DNA of 64,000 nt from Paenibacillus sp. SZ31. GTDB taxonomy: Bacteria > Bacillota > Bacilli > Paenibacillales > Paenibacillaceae. A program made the position numbers and the translations under genes. Below the pieces are notes generated by a model. That model was not told the origin of the DNA and made no database searches. It saw only the letters and a list, made by a program, of their open reading frames with translations. Of this stretch, positions 51,495-61,076 are shown in pieces. Where the stretch lies: the NCBI RefSeq assembly GCF_012912005.1, contig NZ_JABBEA010000009.1:124001-188000 (forward strand), in the 5' to 3' direction. How positions within the stretch are numbered: the stretch's first letter is position 1; each line of letters opens with the position of its first letter.

Positions 51495-53888
51495 TTGAGT
51501 TTGAATTGGAAGTTTAATGTACGTTTCAAAATGTTCGCAACCAAAGCAACAACGGCAGCGATGGCAACACTTCTACTTGCTTCGCAAACACCAGGTTTTG
51601 CAGGCAGCGCATCAGCCGCGAGAGCTGAACAGGTGACCGAAGCGACAACGGGGGATAATGAACAACTAGATGCAACGAGCAATGACGTGCCTGAGGGAGC
51701 AAAAATCTCATCCAGGCAAGCCAGTGAAAATATACTGAAGCTATTTCCTTTGTTAAAGAAAGCAAAAATCTCATCTGCACGATTCGATTCACCTAATTCT
51801 TATCCACCACCAGACTACAAGGCATGGGAGATTGGGTTCCAGATCACACAAGGCAATCATACGTCAGGATTCAATGCAACTGTACATGCAGGCACAGGGG
51901 AAGTGTTAAGTGTACATTTGCCGTCGGATGTCATGGATAAGCATATCTCGGAATCGGATGTGAAGCTAACCAAAGCTGAAGCCGAAGAGAAGGCCGTGGC
52001 ACTGTTGTACCAAGCGATTCCAGGTCTGAAGGACACGGAGTATGCTCCGCTTGGAGATCTGTATTCTTCCATTGAACAACAGTCATTGTTCGGCAGAACA
52101 GAGTACCGATATGCTTACCAGTTAAAACATGACGGATTGTTATCTGACGCAGAGACAGTCTACATAAATGTGGATGAAAGTGGTTTGGTGACAGGTTACT
52201 CACGAGGTACTACCGCAGCTAAGTATCCTTCATCGAAACCGGCAGCTTCAGAAGAGAAAGCCAGACAGCAGTTTGAAGAACAGTTCGATGTGGAGCTAGC
52301 TTATATCTCCAAAGACCGACTGTCTTCCAAACAGGGCCAGCAGTATTACCTTGGCTACACACCGAAAAATATCAGTATCGTTCCGATTGAAGCCAATACG
52401 TTGGAACGGATTAATACTTTAACAGGTAAAGCTGTAGATGAAGATTCTTTACAGCAGAATACGAAGTTGAAAGGTGATGCGAATCCTTTTGTCCCGGCTA
52501 AGGGTACGAGGTTAAATGTACAGCAGGCCGCCAATCGGGTGGCAACGAACTTTGATATTCCGAAAGGTTACAAGCTGGAGCATAGCCAGTTGAGTAAGGG
52601 ATTGTACACAAGTCCGAACAATCAGGTATGGAGTCTGAGCTGGAGCGATCGAAGTGCCAATATGTCCTATATGTTCATGCGGGATATCTCAGCACAGGTA
52701 GATGCAGTTACAGGACAGATCTACAGCTATACAATGATGCAACGAATGGGACCGGAGATGGAGCAGGAGAAGTCAACTGAAGAGAAGGCAGGCAAACTGG
52801 TAACCCGGAAGCAGGCTGAGAAACTGGCGATGAACACGGTTATTGCGCTAGTTCCAGATGCAACGGAGCAGTTCCGGTTGGCTAACGTTATTGAGATAGA
52901 CGATGCCCGCACCTTTATGTTCCAACGGTATCTGAACGGAATTCCGGTTAAGGATGATACGGCACAAGTACAGGTGTTGAACAACGGAACAGTTAACGAA
53001 TTCTATACGCGTATTGCCGCTACGCCTGAACAACTGCCAGCAGAGAAAGAGCCAGCTATCAGTTACGATGAGGCAAAGGCAATCTATCTGGAAGAGTTCA
53101 AGCTGGTTCTGGCGTATTCGCGTTACGGTGGATGGGGTACGAACAGCGGTGAAATCATACCGGTGGGAGTTAACCTGGCTTATATGCCTACACGAGATGA
53201 TCATTCGATCTACGGCAACTATGAAGTGCTGGATGCTAACACAGGAGAATGGACGTTGTTATACGGGGACACAAGCTCTGTAGCCAAGGCCGATCCCACG
53301 GATATTTCCGGCCATGTGGCCGAAGCAGCTCTTCGTAATATGATGCAGCATGGCGTGTTGCTTGCGGATGAGCAGGGACGTGTATTCCCGGATCGTGTGA
53401 TCACCCGAGGTGACTGGTTTAACTATTTGGCAAGAGCGATTAACCCGAATATGGATCTCTACTATAGTGGGGACGGAGATGACAAGCTGTACGCTGATGT
53501 GACGCCTGACAGCCCGTATTATAAGGCAGTTCGGGCATTAATTGATCAGCGCTGGCTTGCCGGAGCGGACCCTGAACAGAATCTGAATCCACAAGAAGAG
53601 ATGACACGTGAAGAATTGGCAGTGCTGCTTGTACGTATTTTACGCTATGAGAAACTGGCCGGATTCTACACGTTGCCATCGGATCTTCCCAATATTGCGG
53701 ATGCCAGTGCCATTACGAGCAAGGGAGCGGTTTCCCTGAGTTTGAAGCTGGGCTTGCTTCCTTCGATTGAAGGACGATTCATGCCTGCACGCAAAGTGAC
53801 GGTAGCTGAAGCATCACAGGTATTGGAACGGCTTGCCAAGCTTCAAGGCAAGACAGATACGTTTATGAGTGGTAATCGGCTGTATTAG
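51495..53888 (+). CDS. Secreted YcdB/YcdC-like protein with S-layer-homology-like C-terminus
   Basis: This 797-residue exported protein has a signal peptide ending near SASAA (about residue 38). The middle (about 60-590) holds repeated PepSY/YcdB-like units, each with an 'S/T-x-x-x-A' helix start followed by a strand-rich 'W-x-x-x-W/F' core (ISSRQASENIL, LNVQQAANRVA, VTRKQAEKLAM, ISYDEAKAIYL). The C-terminus (about 600-790) has SLH-like features: RVFPDRVITRGDWFNYLARAI and MTREELAVLLVRIL. The TTG start has GGGAGAGG upstream. The SLH part should tether it to the cell wall. Function is unknown; PepSY units often inhibit or chaperone peptidases. Confidence 0.82.
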   Translation: MSLNWKFNVRFKMFATKATTAAMATLLLASQTPGFAGSASAARAEQVTEATTGDNEQLDATSNDVPEGAKISSRQASENILKLFPLLKKAKISSARFDSPNSYPPPDYKAWEIGFQITQGNHTSGFNATVHAGTGEVLSVHLPSDVMDKHISESDVKLTKAEAEEKAVALLYQAIPGLKDTEYAPLGDLYSSIEQQSLFGRTEYRYAYQLKHDGLLSDAETVYINVDESGLVTGYSRGTTAAKYPSSKPAASEEKARQQFEEQFDVELAYISKDRLSSKQGQQYYLGYTPKNISIVPIEANTLERINTLTGKAVDEDSLQQNTKLKGDANPFVPAKGTRLNVQQAANRVATNFDIPKGYKLEHSQLSKGLYTSPNNQVWSLSWSDRSANMSYMFMRDISAQVDAVTGQIYSYTMMQRMGPEMEQEKSTEEKAGKLVTRKQAEKLAMNTVIALVPDATEQFRLANVIEIDDARTFMFQRYLNGIPVKDDTAQVQVLNNGTVNEFYTRIAATPEQLPAEKEPAISYDEAKAIYLEEFKLVLAYSRYGGWGTNSGEIIPVGVNLAYMPTRDDHSIYGNYEVLDANTGEWTLLYGDTSSVAKADPTDISGHVAEAALRNMMQHGVLLADEQGRVFPDRVITRGDWFNYLARAINPNMDLYYSGDGDDKLYADVTPDSPYYKAVRALIDQRWLAGADPEQNLNPQEEMTREELAVLLVRILRYEKLAGFYTLPSDLPNIADASAITSKGAVSLSLKLGLLPSIEGRFMPARKVTVAEASQVLERLAKLQGKTDTFMSGNRLY

Positions 53889-53968
53889 ACGAGGAATGAC
53901 GCATATCGTGCCCGTGTGAATCATAGGATGAAGATAACGGGTAATCGTGATTCATTGAACTGAAGATC

Positions 53969-53998
53969 AAAGGGACCTTCCATAGAAGGTCTCTTTTG
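53969..53998 (+). terminator. Terminator after the YcdB-like gene
   Basis: GACCTTC (53974-53980) pairs with GAAGGTC (53985-53991), extended by AAAGG/CTTT with a wobble, followed by T's. Confidence 0.75.
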
Positions 53999-54022
53999 AT
54001 TTGCTTTGACAAAACTAGAAGA

Positions 54023-54050
54023 ATGACGACAGAGCCTTTTGTGATACAAT
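54023..54050 (+). promoter_or_regulatory. Extended -10 promoter of the transglutaminase-like gene
   Basis: TGATACAAT (54042-54050) is an extended -10. A weak ATGACG -35 lies 16 bases upstream. A consensus TTGACA at 54006 is too far away to pair with it. Confidence 0.5.
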
Positions 54051-54089
54051 AGGGCGTGAGAACTTTGCAAAGAGGGGTGGGTTCCTTTC

Positions 54090-55217
54090 ATGGGTAAGAA
54101 CGGGAAACGAATGTTCACCATATTGCTGGCAGGCTGTCTGATTGCTGTAGCGTTACCACGTACGGTTGATCTGGATCAGCTGTATGCTGCATCGGGTACA
54201 TCAGATATATCTACGGCTACGGATCTGCGCCAGACCTTGCTTACGGCAATGTCACAGCGAACGGAGGAACTTGTTTTTACATACAAAGGCAATGTGAAAG
54301 GCCTCAAAAAACAATTGCAAACCTCCATCGATGAGGCAATGAAGAGTGACCCCTATATTCAATATACCGTTAAAAGTTATGCATTTAATTATAAAGGTTC
54401 CAATGTGTCGGCCGAAGTACATGTGACGCTCTCCTACCGGGAGACCAAGGAACAGACCGATTATGTGAATCGTAAAGTCACGAACGTGTTGAAAGAAATC
54501 ATCAAACCCGGCATGACAGATCATGAGAAGGTCAAGGTCATCCATGATTGGATTGTGCTTAACCTTTCCTATGATACTTCTCTGAAGAAATATACGGCCT
54601 ACGATGGGCTTGTTACAGGTAGTACGGTCTGTCAGGGATATTCACTACTGGCTTATCGGATGCTGGAGCGAGTGGGAATCGATAACCGGATTGTGGAAGG
54701 CACAGCAGGTGGACAGCTTCATGCCTGGAATATCGTGAACCTGGACGGCAAGTGGTATCACATGGATACGACTTGGGATGATCCTACTCCTGACCGCAAA
54801 GGGAAGGTAAGCCACAGCTATTATTTGCTGAGTGATGATGAGATGGCACGTGACCATATCTGGACAGGCAAAAGCAAGTACCCTGCTGCGCCAGCCCCGT
54901 ATCGTGAAGCTTTATTGAAGCTGGTGAAGGCCGGAGATAGCAAAAAGGCTGCCTATCAGAAGCTGTACCATGCTCTGGATTATTCCTTGTATGATGAACA
55001 GGATGCGGTGAAAGGCCATGCTGCGCTGAAGACCAAGGTTCAAAGTACACTGAAGGAAGGCGGAACCTCGCTCACATTCAGATACAAGGGCACTGAGACT
55101 GGGCTGATTGAAGATTTGCAGGATTTGTACCAGCTTGGCATGAAATCGATATCCTATTATGTGTCCAAGATGGAAGGTACCACGGATCTGCGTGTGAAAA
55201 TTAACTGGACACTATAA
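54090..55217 (+). CDS. Secreted transglutaminase-like (papain-fold) protein
   Basis: This 375-residue protein has an N-terminal signal or anchor (about residues 8-24, probable cleavage near YAASG). The transglutaminase core runs from about 130 to 240, with catalytic C181 in STVCQGYS, H211 in LHAWN and D226 in HMDTTWDDP. The same short domain, FTYKGNVKGLKKQLQ at about 62-77 and FRYKGTETGLIEDLQ near the C-terminus, occurs on both sides of the core. GAGGGGTGGG lies upstream of the ATG. Such exported proteins cross-link or cut surface proteins; the target is unknown, though it neighbours adhesin and sortase genes. Confidence 0.87.
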   Translation: MGKNGKRMFTILLAGCLIAVALPRTVDLDQLYAASGTSDISTATDLRQTLLTAMSQRTEELVFTYKGNVKGLKKQLQTSIDEAMKSDPYIQYTVKSYAFNYKGSNVSAEVHVTLSYRETKEQTDYVNRKVTNVLKEIIKPGMTDHEKVKVIHDWIVLNLSYDTSLKKYTAYDGLVTGSTVCQGYSLLAYRMLERVGIDNRIVEGTAGGQLHAWNIVNLDGKWYHMDTTWDDPTPDRKGKVSHSYYLLSDDEMARDHIWTGKSKYPAAPAPYREALLKLVKAGDSKKAAYQKLYHALDYSLYDEQDAVKGHAALKTKVQSTLKEGGTSLTFRYKGTETGLIEDLQDLYQLGMKSISYYVSKMEGTTDLRVKINWTL

Positions 55218-55231
55218 CCATTGTTTTGAAC

Positions 55232-55262
55232 AGGACGCTCCGCTTGAGGAGCGTCCTTTTTT
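55232..55262 (+). terminator. Terminator of the transglutaminase-like gene
   Basis: AGGACGCTCC (55232-55241) pairs perfectly with GGAGCGTCCT (55248-55257), followed by T's. Confidence 0.93.
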
Positions 55263-55369
55263 GCGTTCAATGGCGAAGGTTTATATGTTGTCTATTTTTT
55301 GTATATGTCGCTTTGCTATTCTAATCTTCGGCGTATGCCAACATTACGCAAGAGGAGGATATGTAAAAA

Positions 55370-58300
55370 ATGAGGAAAAAAGTGAGCATAGTGATCATTG
55401 CTCTGTTGCTGGTCACGCAAATGATGCAGGGTTGGATATTGACACCAACAATGCATGCTCAGGATGAATTGACTAATTTGCCAGCCAGTGCAATGAGCGA
55501 TACAGCTTCAGAAGAAGGCACCACAGGTTCGGGAGAGGTGAACAACGTTGACGTTGCTGCCACTCCGGAAGAAGAGGAGGAGGGAAACCTTAACCTAAGC
55601 AGTTTCGCCATGGCAGCTGCAGGCCCGGTGGTCACAGAGCATTTGATTACCAGTGTACAAATGTACAATCAAGTACCGGGATACGACGGGAATGGTACGA
55701 TCGAAATAAAAGGTGATAAGATCGAGGATATTCGTCCACGTATTCAGGACGAGGTGGCTGTAATCTTTACATGGGGACTTGCGGATGAGACTCATAACTA
55801 TAGCGATGGTTCTACGTATACCTTTAATTTGCCCGATAAATTCATCATTGGATCGCAGCTCAAGGGCAATCTGGATGGTGGTGTTGGGGAGTATGTGGTG
55901 AATACAGATGGCACAATCGTCTTTACCTTTAATGAACTCATCGAGCATGCGAAGCTGGAAGGCAACTTCTATGTGTGGATCAAGTTCGATGAGAGCAAGA
56001 TGGAAGATGGCTTGAAACAAAAGATAGACTTTAATTCCGTTGGGCAAGGTATCATTGATGTACACTTTGCCAATACAGCCACAGATAAATTAAAGAAATC
56101 GGGGAGCGCAAACAAAAACAACTTCAACTCCGATGAAATTAAATGGACAGTAGATTTTAACCAAGGCGAGAAGGCTATGAAAAATGCTGCTCTTGCAGAT
56201 ACATTGCCAGCAGACCTGGAACTCAAGGGTAATATCGAAATTCGCGAATTGGAAGTGCAATTGAACGGATCTGTAAAAGAAGGTCCAGTGGTTCAGACGG
56301 AATCTGCGTTTCCTGTTCAACTGGGAGACACAGATAAGGCCTATCGTGTGACCTACACGACGAGTGTTAAAGCGCCAACCGTCGCACCGTTCACCAACGT
56401 GGTGTACCAAAATCAGGTTGCGCTTACAGCGGATCAGAGTGAGTACAATGAAACCGACATTGGTCGGGTTAGCGTGAGCTTTAATGAGCCCTTGAACAAG
56501 TCAGGGCAAGATAGTGCGTATGATCCGGTGACACAGACGATCACATGGAAAGTGCAATACAACTACAATCAGCAAGAAATCGTACAAGCGAATGCATGGA
56601 TTGAAGACCGCTTTGATACGGCAAAACAGAAGCTGATTAACGACTCTGTCAAAGTGTATCAAGTGGACATTAATGCAAGCGGAGCGGCTTCGAATCGAAC
56701 GCTGATCAATCCGAATGAATATACACTTGAAGCGATGAATACAGGCTTCGACGCCGGCTTCAGGTTACATTTTAAGAACAGCATTACAAAGGCCTATGAG
56801 ATTGAATATGATACACAATCCATTCATCGTGTTTATACGAACGACACGATTACGAACACAGTGAATATGTATGATGGTACTTCGAAAGAAGGCAAAAGAG
56901 ACATTCAGGAAGTTATTTTTGCAAAGAGCGTAAAAAGTGAAAACTTCAACACAAAAGAAATCGAATGGCAGATTGTGTTGAACCATGATTTGCAGGACAT
57001 GACGGATATCGTCATTACGGACAATTACGAAGGCAAACATATGAAACTCATTCCGGGCAGTCTTCAAGTGAGTGGTGTGAACAAAGATGACTTCGAACTG
57101 ATTCCAGACCAGGCTGACCTAACGTATGAAAAAGGATTCTCACTTCGCTTGAGGGACGGTGTCACGCTTAGTACGGAGCATGTTATTACTTATAAGACAA
57201 GCTTTGATCCGACAGCAGGTATGCCAACGAATAATGAATATCGCAACTCGGCTACGATCGATTGGGAAGAGTCTGATGTAGCACAGACTTCGATTAGCAA
57301 ATTTGCTGTGGTCAAACCCCAAGAGTACACCATTCAAAATGGTAACAAGAAGGGCGAATACAGCGCCAAAGACAAAACGATCACTTGGACAATTGATGTA
57401 AACTACAACTTGTTCGATATTCAGGATGCAATCCTTAAGGATGCCTACACGGGTAACCAATCTTTTGTAGACGGTTCATTGAAGGTTCATGAGCTGGTGT
57501 TGCAGGGAGAAAATAATGTTACTGCAATAGGTAGCGAGGTTGCGCTGACAGCTGGACAATTCCAGCTGAACCCGGACGGTAAAGGTTTTGCATTGGATCT
57601 GGGTAACATCGGCAAAGCAGCTTATCGTATTCAGTACCAAACAAGCCTGGATGGACCTTATTCCGTTGAAGGCGCATATGCCAATCAGGCTGTTCTAACG
57701 GACGGTGAGGGCGGCGAAGTACGCTTTAATAGATCAGCAAGCGTCACGCCAGCTCACGGTGGTGTGTATGTACAAAAAGCAGGTCAACAGATCGGTTCAA
57801 CAGATAAAGCATCATGGACGGTAAATATCAATCCAAGCCAATCCTATATTCCAGCGGGTACTCAACTAACAGATACCCTGTCGGAGAACCAAATTTTATT
57901 GGCTGATTCATTGAAATTATATGCAACCAATTTACCTGCCAACAATTCAGGCAATATATCCACCAAAGCTGGACTTGTTGATCCGGCTGATTATGAATTG
58001 GTCGTAGAGGGCAATACATTTACCTTCACCTTCAAGAAAGATATCCATACTGCATTCATTTTGGAATATCAGTCCTATATTAACGCCGATAATGGCGCTC
58101 GAATTGAGAATAAGGTTGAGTTCGCAGGCCAGTCTTCCTCAGTGGTAGGCGAAGGTAATCAGGCGGGCATCAAAGTTTCATTGGCTGGAGCGGGTGGAGG
58201 AGCGTCCACAGGTTTGGGCAAAATAAGAATTCACAAAGTCAGTGATACAGGGCTTCCACTGGAAGGGGCAATATTCGCAATCTATAATGCGTCTGGAACT

Positions 58301-59896
58301 ACGCTCCTGGAAACATTAAAACCAACGGATGAGAACGGAGTGGTAGAAAGCTCCAGAAACTATCGATTGAACAATCTGACGAATGGCTTGCCTTACAAGT
58401 TAAAAGAACTGTCTGCACCGGCAGGATACTTGGTTGATCCTGAGTATGGCGCTGCTTCAGGCAAAACAATTGAATTCAAGGATGCGGATATCGCCTTTGA
58501 AATTGAAAATAAAAAGATTCGTCAAGGCTTTGAATTAACCAAGGTAGATACGGTGGACTCCTCCAAGACACTTAAGGGTGCAACTTTCGAATTGTACTCC
58601 AAGGATGGCGCAACGCGAGAGAAAATCGATGAGTTAACGACAGGGGAAGATGGGAAGATCGCCAAAGGTGGACTTTTGCCAGGGGATTATGAGCTGGTAG
58701 AAGTCGAAGCACCCGAGTTTTATCAGTTGGATGCTACCCCGATCGCCTTCACCATTGTAGAGAACCAGACTCAGATTATTACATTGACGAAGTCTAATAT
58801 GATGGGGACGGGGGGGAAACTTGTCGTTACCAAAGTAAATGCCAAGGATCAGTCCGTATTAAGCGGAATTGAATTCGAACTGCATGATAATTCCAATAGG
58901 GTCGTTGATACTAAAGTAACGGACCTGAACGGGGTTATTGAATTTGATAACTTGGCCTATGGTTCATATACATTGGTAGAAACCAAGGCAGAAGGTTTTG
59001 TGATTGAACAGCCCGAGACGGTTGTATCTATTACCAAACCGGAAACCCAATTGACCATTGCAAATAAAGAAAATGATCGTTCTGTAAAATTGATTAAATA
59101 CAACGCGGGTCGAACACAGCATCTTCAAGGAGCTGTATTTGAATTACGTGCCCAAACTGCATTGATGGACGCAAATGGGAATTGGGAGTTCCACAAGGTA
59201 ACAGGTCTAGATGAAGCTACACTGACAACCAATCAACAAGGTGAAATTGTACTTGAAGACTTGGATATCAATAAATATCAGTTGGTTGAAATAAAAGCGC
59301 CTAATGGATATATCTTGGACACAACACCAGTACCATTTGAAATTACGAACATACAAACCGAAGCTGTAGTTGTAGAAAAAACAAATCAGGTTATCCCAGT
59401 ATCAGGTGGATCGAGTGGACCTTATAATCCGGGAACACCTACTACGGGTGTAACACCAGACCCGGAAAAACCAGTAACACCGGAACCAGGAACGCCAGGA
59501 CCGTCGGTTCCAGGCACGGTTGTTACTGAACCTACTGAACCTACTGAACCTGTAGAACCTGACGACGGAACCGAAATTCCAACAGATGAAGATAACGGAG
59601 TAGCTCCTCCTTCACCTGACGTTTCGAACGGTGATAACACTGCACCTCCAGCTGGGGATACAGAGACACAGGATGGAGATAGTGCATTGGCACCTCCTGC
59701 TGGAACGGACGCAGATGGGTCACAGGGGACTGGGAATTCTACATCACAGCAGGCCGGAAACTCTGGATCAGAGGGAATGCTGCCGCAGACAGGTGAAAAG
59801 AGCACATTGGCTTTCACTGTTACAGGCATGATGCTGATGGCATTAGGTAGTGCGGGATACGCCTACTTCAGACGTAGACAATCGTTTCAACGCTAG
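55370..59896 (+). CDS. LPXTG-anchored adhesin with collagen-binding-like and Cna_B/SpaA domains
   Basis: This 1508-residue surface protein has a signal peptide (first ~30 residues), then about five repeated collagen-binding/adhesin-type beta domains (about 90-950), recognisable by a recurring 'I-x-W-x-V-x-x-N' strand (EIKWTVDFNQ, TITWKVQYNY, EIEWQIVLNH, TITWTIDVNY, KASWTVNINP). Four Cna_B/SpaA domains begin near 950, 1052, 1148 and 1237 (e.g. KLVVTKVNAKD, ending YTLVETKAEGF), typical of isopeptide-stabilised stalks. A Pro/Thr/Glu wall-spanning region (about 1340-1470) precedes LPQTG (1471-1475), a hydrophobic helix and an RRR tail. AGAGGAGG precedes the ATG. The convergent sortase gene is the likely anchoring enzyme. 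Confidence 0.92.
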   Translation: MRKKVSIVIIALLLVTQMMQGWILTPTMHAQDELTNLPASAMSDTASEEGTTGSGEVNNVDVAATPEEEEEGNLNLSSFAMAAAGPVVTEHLITSVQMYNQVPGYDGNGTIEIKGDKIEDIRPRIQDEVAVIFTWGLADETHNYSDGSTYTFNLPDKFIIGSQLKGNLDGGVGEYVVNTDGTIVFTFNELIEHAKLEGNFYVWIKFDESKMEDGLKQKIDFNSVGQGIIDVHFANTATDKLKKSGSANKNNFNSDEIKWTVDFNQGEKAMKNAALADTLPADLELKGNIEIRELEVQLNGSVKEGPVVQTESAFPVQLGDTDKAYRVTYTTSVKAPTVAPFTNVVYQNQVALTADQSEYNETDIGRVSVSFNEPLNKSGQDSAYDPVTQTITWKVQYNYNQQEIVQANAWIEDRFDTAKQKLINDSVKVYQVDINASGAASNRTLINPNEYTLEAMNTGFDAGFRLHFKNSITKAYEIEYDTQSIHRVYTNDTITNTVNMYDGTSKEGKRDIQEVIFAKSVKSENFNTKEIEWQIVLNHDLQDMTDIVITDNYEGKHMKLIPGSLQVSGVNKDDFELIPDQADLTYEKGFSLRLRDGVTLSTEHVITYKTSFDPTAGMPTNNEYRNSATIDWEESDVAQTSISKFAVVKPQEYTIQNGNKKGEYSAKDKTITWTIDVNYNLFDIQDAILKDAYTGNQSFVDGSLKVHELVLQGENNVTAIGSEVALTAGQFQLNPDGKGFALDLGNIGKAAYRIQYQTSLDGPYSVEGAYANQAVLTDGEGGEVRFNRSASVTPAHGGVYVQKAGQQIGSTDKASWTVNINPSQSYIPAGTQLTDTLSENQILLADSLKLYATNLPANNSGNISTKAGLVDPADYELVVEGNTFTFTFKKDIHTAFILEYQSYINADNGARIENKVEFAGQSSSVVGEGNQAGIKVSLAGAGGGASTGLGKIRIHKVSDTGLPLEGAIFAIYNASGTTLLETLKPTDENGVVESSRNYRLNNLTNGLPYKLKELSAPAGYLVDPEYGAASGKTIEFKDADIAFEIENKKIRQGFELTKVDTVDSSKTLKGATFELYSKDGATREKIDELTTGEDGKIAKGGLLPGDYELVEVEAPEFYQLDATPIAFTIVENQTQIITLTKSNMMGTGGKLVVTKVNAKDQSVLSGIEFELHDNSNRVVDTKVTDLNGVIEFDNLAYGSYTLVETKAEGFVIEQPETVVSITKPETQLTIANKENDRSVKLIKYNAGRTQHLQGAVFELRAQTALMDANGNWEFHKVTGLDEATLTTNQQGEIVLEDLDINKYQLVEIKAPNGYILDTTPVPFEITNIQTEAVVVEKTNQVIPVSGGSSGPYNPGTPTTGVTPDPEKPVTPEPGTPGPSVPGTVVTEPTEPTEPVEPDDGTEIPTDEDNGVAPPSPDVSNGDNTAPPAGDTETQDGDSALAPPAGTDADGSQGTGNSTSQQAGNSGSEGMLPQTGEKSTLAFTVTGMMLMALGSAGYAYFRRRQSFQR
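59525..59560 (+). repeat. Short tandem repeat in the wall-spanning region
   Basis: The nine-base unit CCTACTGAA recurs, encoding PTEPTEPVEP. It is a likely slippage site that would change stalk length in steps of three residues. Confidence 0.6.
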
Positions 59897-59940
59897 ATCG
59901 CAGCACGTAATGCAGAAACAGATCATATTCAGATAAAAAT

Positions 59941-59996
59941 ACCCTCTAGCTTTCACAACGGTGACTCAGAGTCACCGTGTGAATATACTAGAGGGT
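59941..59996. terminator. Bidirectional terminator between adhesin and sortase genes
   Basis: This long three-part stem pairs ACCCTCTAG (59941-59949) with CTAGAGGGT (59988-59996), TTCACA with TGTGAA, and CGGTGACT (59959-59966) with AGTCACCG (59970-59977) around a CAG loop. A-rich and T-rich flanks suit both directions. Confidence 0.93.
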
Positions 59997-60024
59997 GTTT
60001 TATTGGCTAAAACCTTAGGGAGGA

Positions 60025-60666
60025 TCAAAATCCGGCAACATCCGGATTCACTTCAATGGCTCTTACAATTAGCCGATGTGTTGGATTGATGAGTGGATCA
60101 CAGGTGATCAAGGTGAGGACTTGTCCGAGCCCCGGGTCTTCCAATACAGACAAGTCATTCGGCTCCACAACGGAGATCTGATCTACCTTGTACCGGATAA
60201 TCGTTCGATCTGCCAGAGTGACCTCCATTGAATCACCAATCTGGAGTTCCCCCAGGCGATTGAACAGTCGTCCTTTTTTGTGGGCGCGATGAGCGGCTAT
60301 GGCTGCATTACCTTTGTTTCCAATGCTGGTAGTTTCCACAAGATGGGTTGCAGCTACCTTCATATGGTCTTCCGTTGCACCCTCCAGAATCGGTAAGTGC
60401 ACATCAATCTTGTCAATCGATAGTACCCCCAACGTATCCGAAGAGGCTTCCTGCACTGTACCTGTATTGTCAGCAGTCGGCTCGGTAGAAGCTGCATCCT
60501 GTATACCTTGTTCGAAGGAGTGATTCAGCTTAGACAAGCCGTTTTGCAACTGCTCCAGATCGTTCATGACCTGGGTTTGCTGCCAGTCATAATACGTTTC
60601 CCGCAGGAAAGGCAAGCTGATGATCAGAACGCCCAGCAGGATGAGCAGGATAGAGAATTTTTTCAT
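60025..60666 (-). CDS. Class D sortase
   Basis: This 213-residue transpeptidase has a single N-terminal membrane helix (about 5-21), a charged linker (about 25-78), then the sortase barrel. The catalytic triad is H126 in AAHRAH, C189 in TLITCDP and R198 in THRLIVR. The LGVLSIDKIDVHLPILEG start of the domain and TLITCDP are typical of class D, which anchors LPxTx proteins. It is convergent with the LPQTG adhesin gene, its probable substrate. The start ATG at 60666 is family-typical; no close AGGAGG was resolved (GGGAGTTG is present). Confidence 0.9.
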   Translation of the reverse strand: MKKFSILLILLGVLIISLPFLRETYYDWQQTQVMNDLEQLQNGLSKLNHSFEQGIQDAASTEPTADNTGTVQEASSDTLGVLSIDKIDVHLPILEGATEDHMKVAATHLVETTSIGNKGNAAIAAHRAHKKGRLFNRLGELQIGDSMEVTLADRTIIRYKVDQISVVEPNDLSVLEDPGLGQVLTLITCDPLINPTHRLIVRAIEVNPDVAGF

Positions 60667-60792
60667 TATGCATCAACTCCCGTTGTCCAAGAAAAATAAT
60701 GTACCTTTCTCTATTGTACTTACCGACCTATACAAAATATGGACAGGGACGAAAGGGCATAGAGGAATGTTCATAGGGGAGAGCCGTCCCAA

Positions 60793-60830
60793 AATAAAAT
60801 ATCCCCGTATCACCACGGGAATGTTTTATT
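60793..60830 (-). terminator. Hairpin terminator between the permease and sortase genes
   Basis: CCCGT/ACGGG is extended on both sides by AAAATAT/GTTTTATT pairing into a stem of about 16 bp. On the minus strand it ends in ATTTTATTTT. It could stop read-through from the lysine permease gene toward the sortase. Confidence 0.75.
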
Positions 60831-60865
60831 ATATGGAGTCGGATCGAATCAGCTGTATAAGTTAA

Positions 60866-61076
60866 ACTAACCATTTACATGAGAACGTAGAGGACAGAAA
60901 TAGCGTGAAGAAGCGAAGCTAAAAGCTTTCTGCAAGAAAGCTACTTCGTAAGCATACGCTTCGCCTTTATCCCCAGATTTTCACCTTTGTAAAAGTGAAT
61001 CAAAAAATCTGGGGATAACAGTGATCGGAAGTTTATTCTGTCATCGAAGTGGCAAGTGTAAAACTGCTTTGTTAGT
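60866..61076 (+). repeat. Dispersed hairpin repeat, copy 4 (with an extra arm)
   Basis: Arms ACTAAC (60866-60871) with GTTAGT (61071-61076), TTTACA (60874-60879) with TGTAAA (61057-61062) and GACAGAA with TTCTGTC enclose the central stem 60968-60981 with 61004-61017, which is perfect here. The inner hairpin is TCAC/GTGA instead of CCC/GGG. About 35 extra bases between GCGAAGC and GCTTCGC form an additional hairpin (AGCTTTCT/AGAAAGCT). The right arm overlaps the stop codon of the lysine permease gene. Confidence 0.85.

Noticed and set aside
54006..54011. Consensus TTGACA as the -35 for the transglutaminase-like gene
   Set aside because: It lies 33 bases from the only convincing -10, far beyond the usual 16-18.
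3364..61076. Interpretation of the dispersed hairpin as a CRISPR array or an insertion sequence
   Set aside because: Copies are 14-26 kb apart, have no regular spacers, no transposase, no conserved terminal repeats and no visible direct target duplications.
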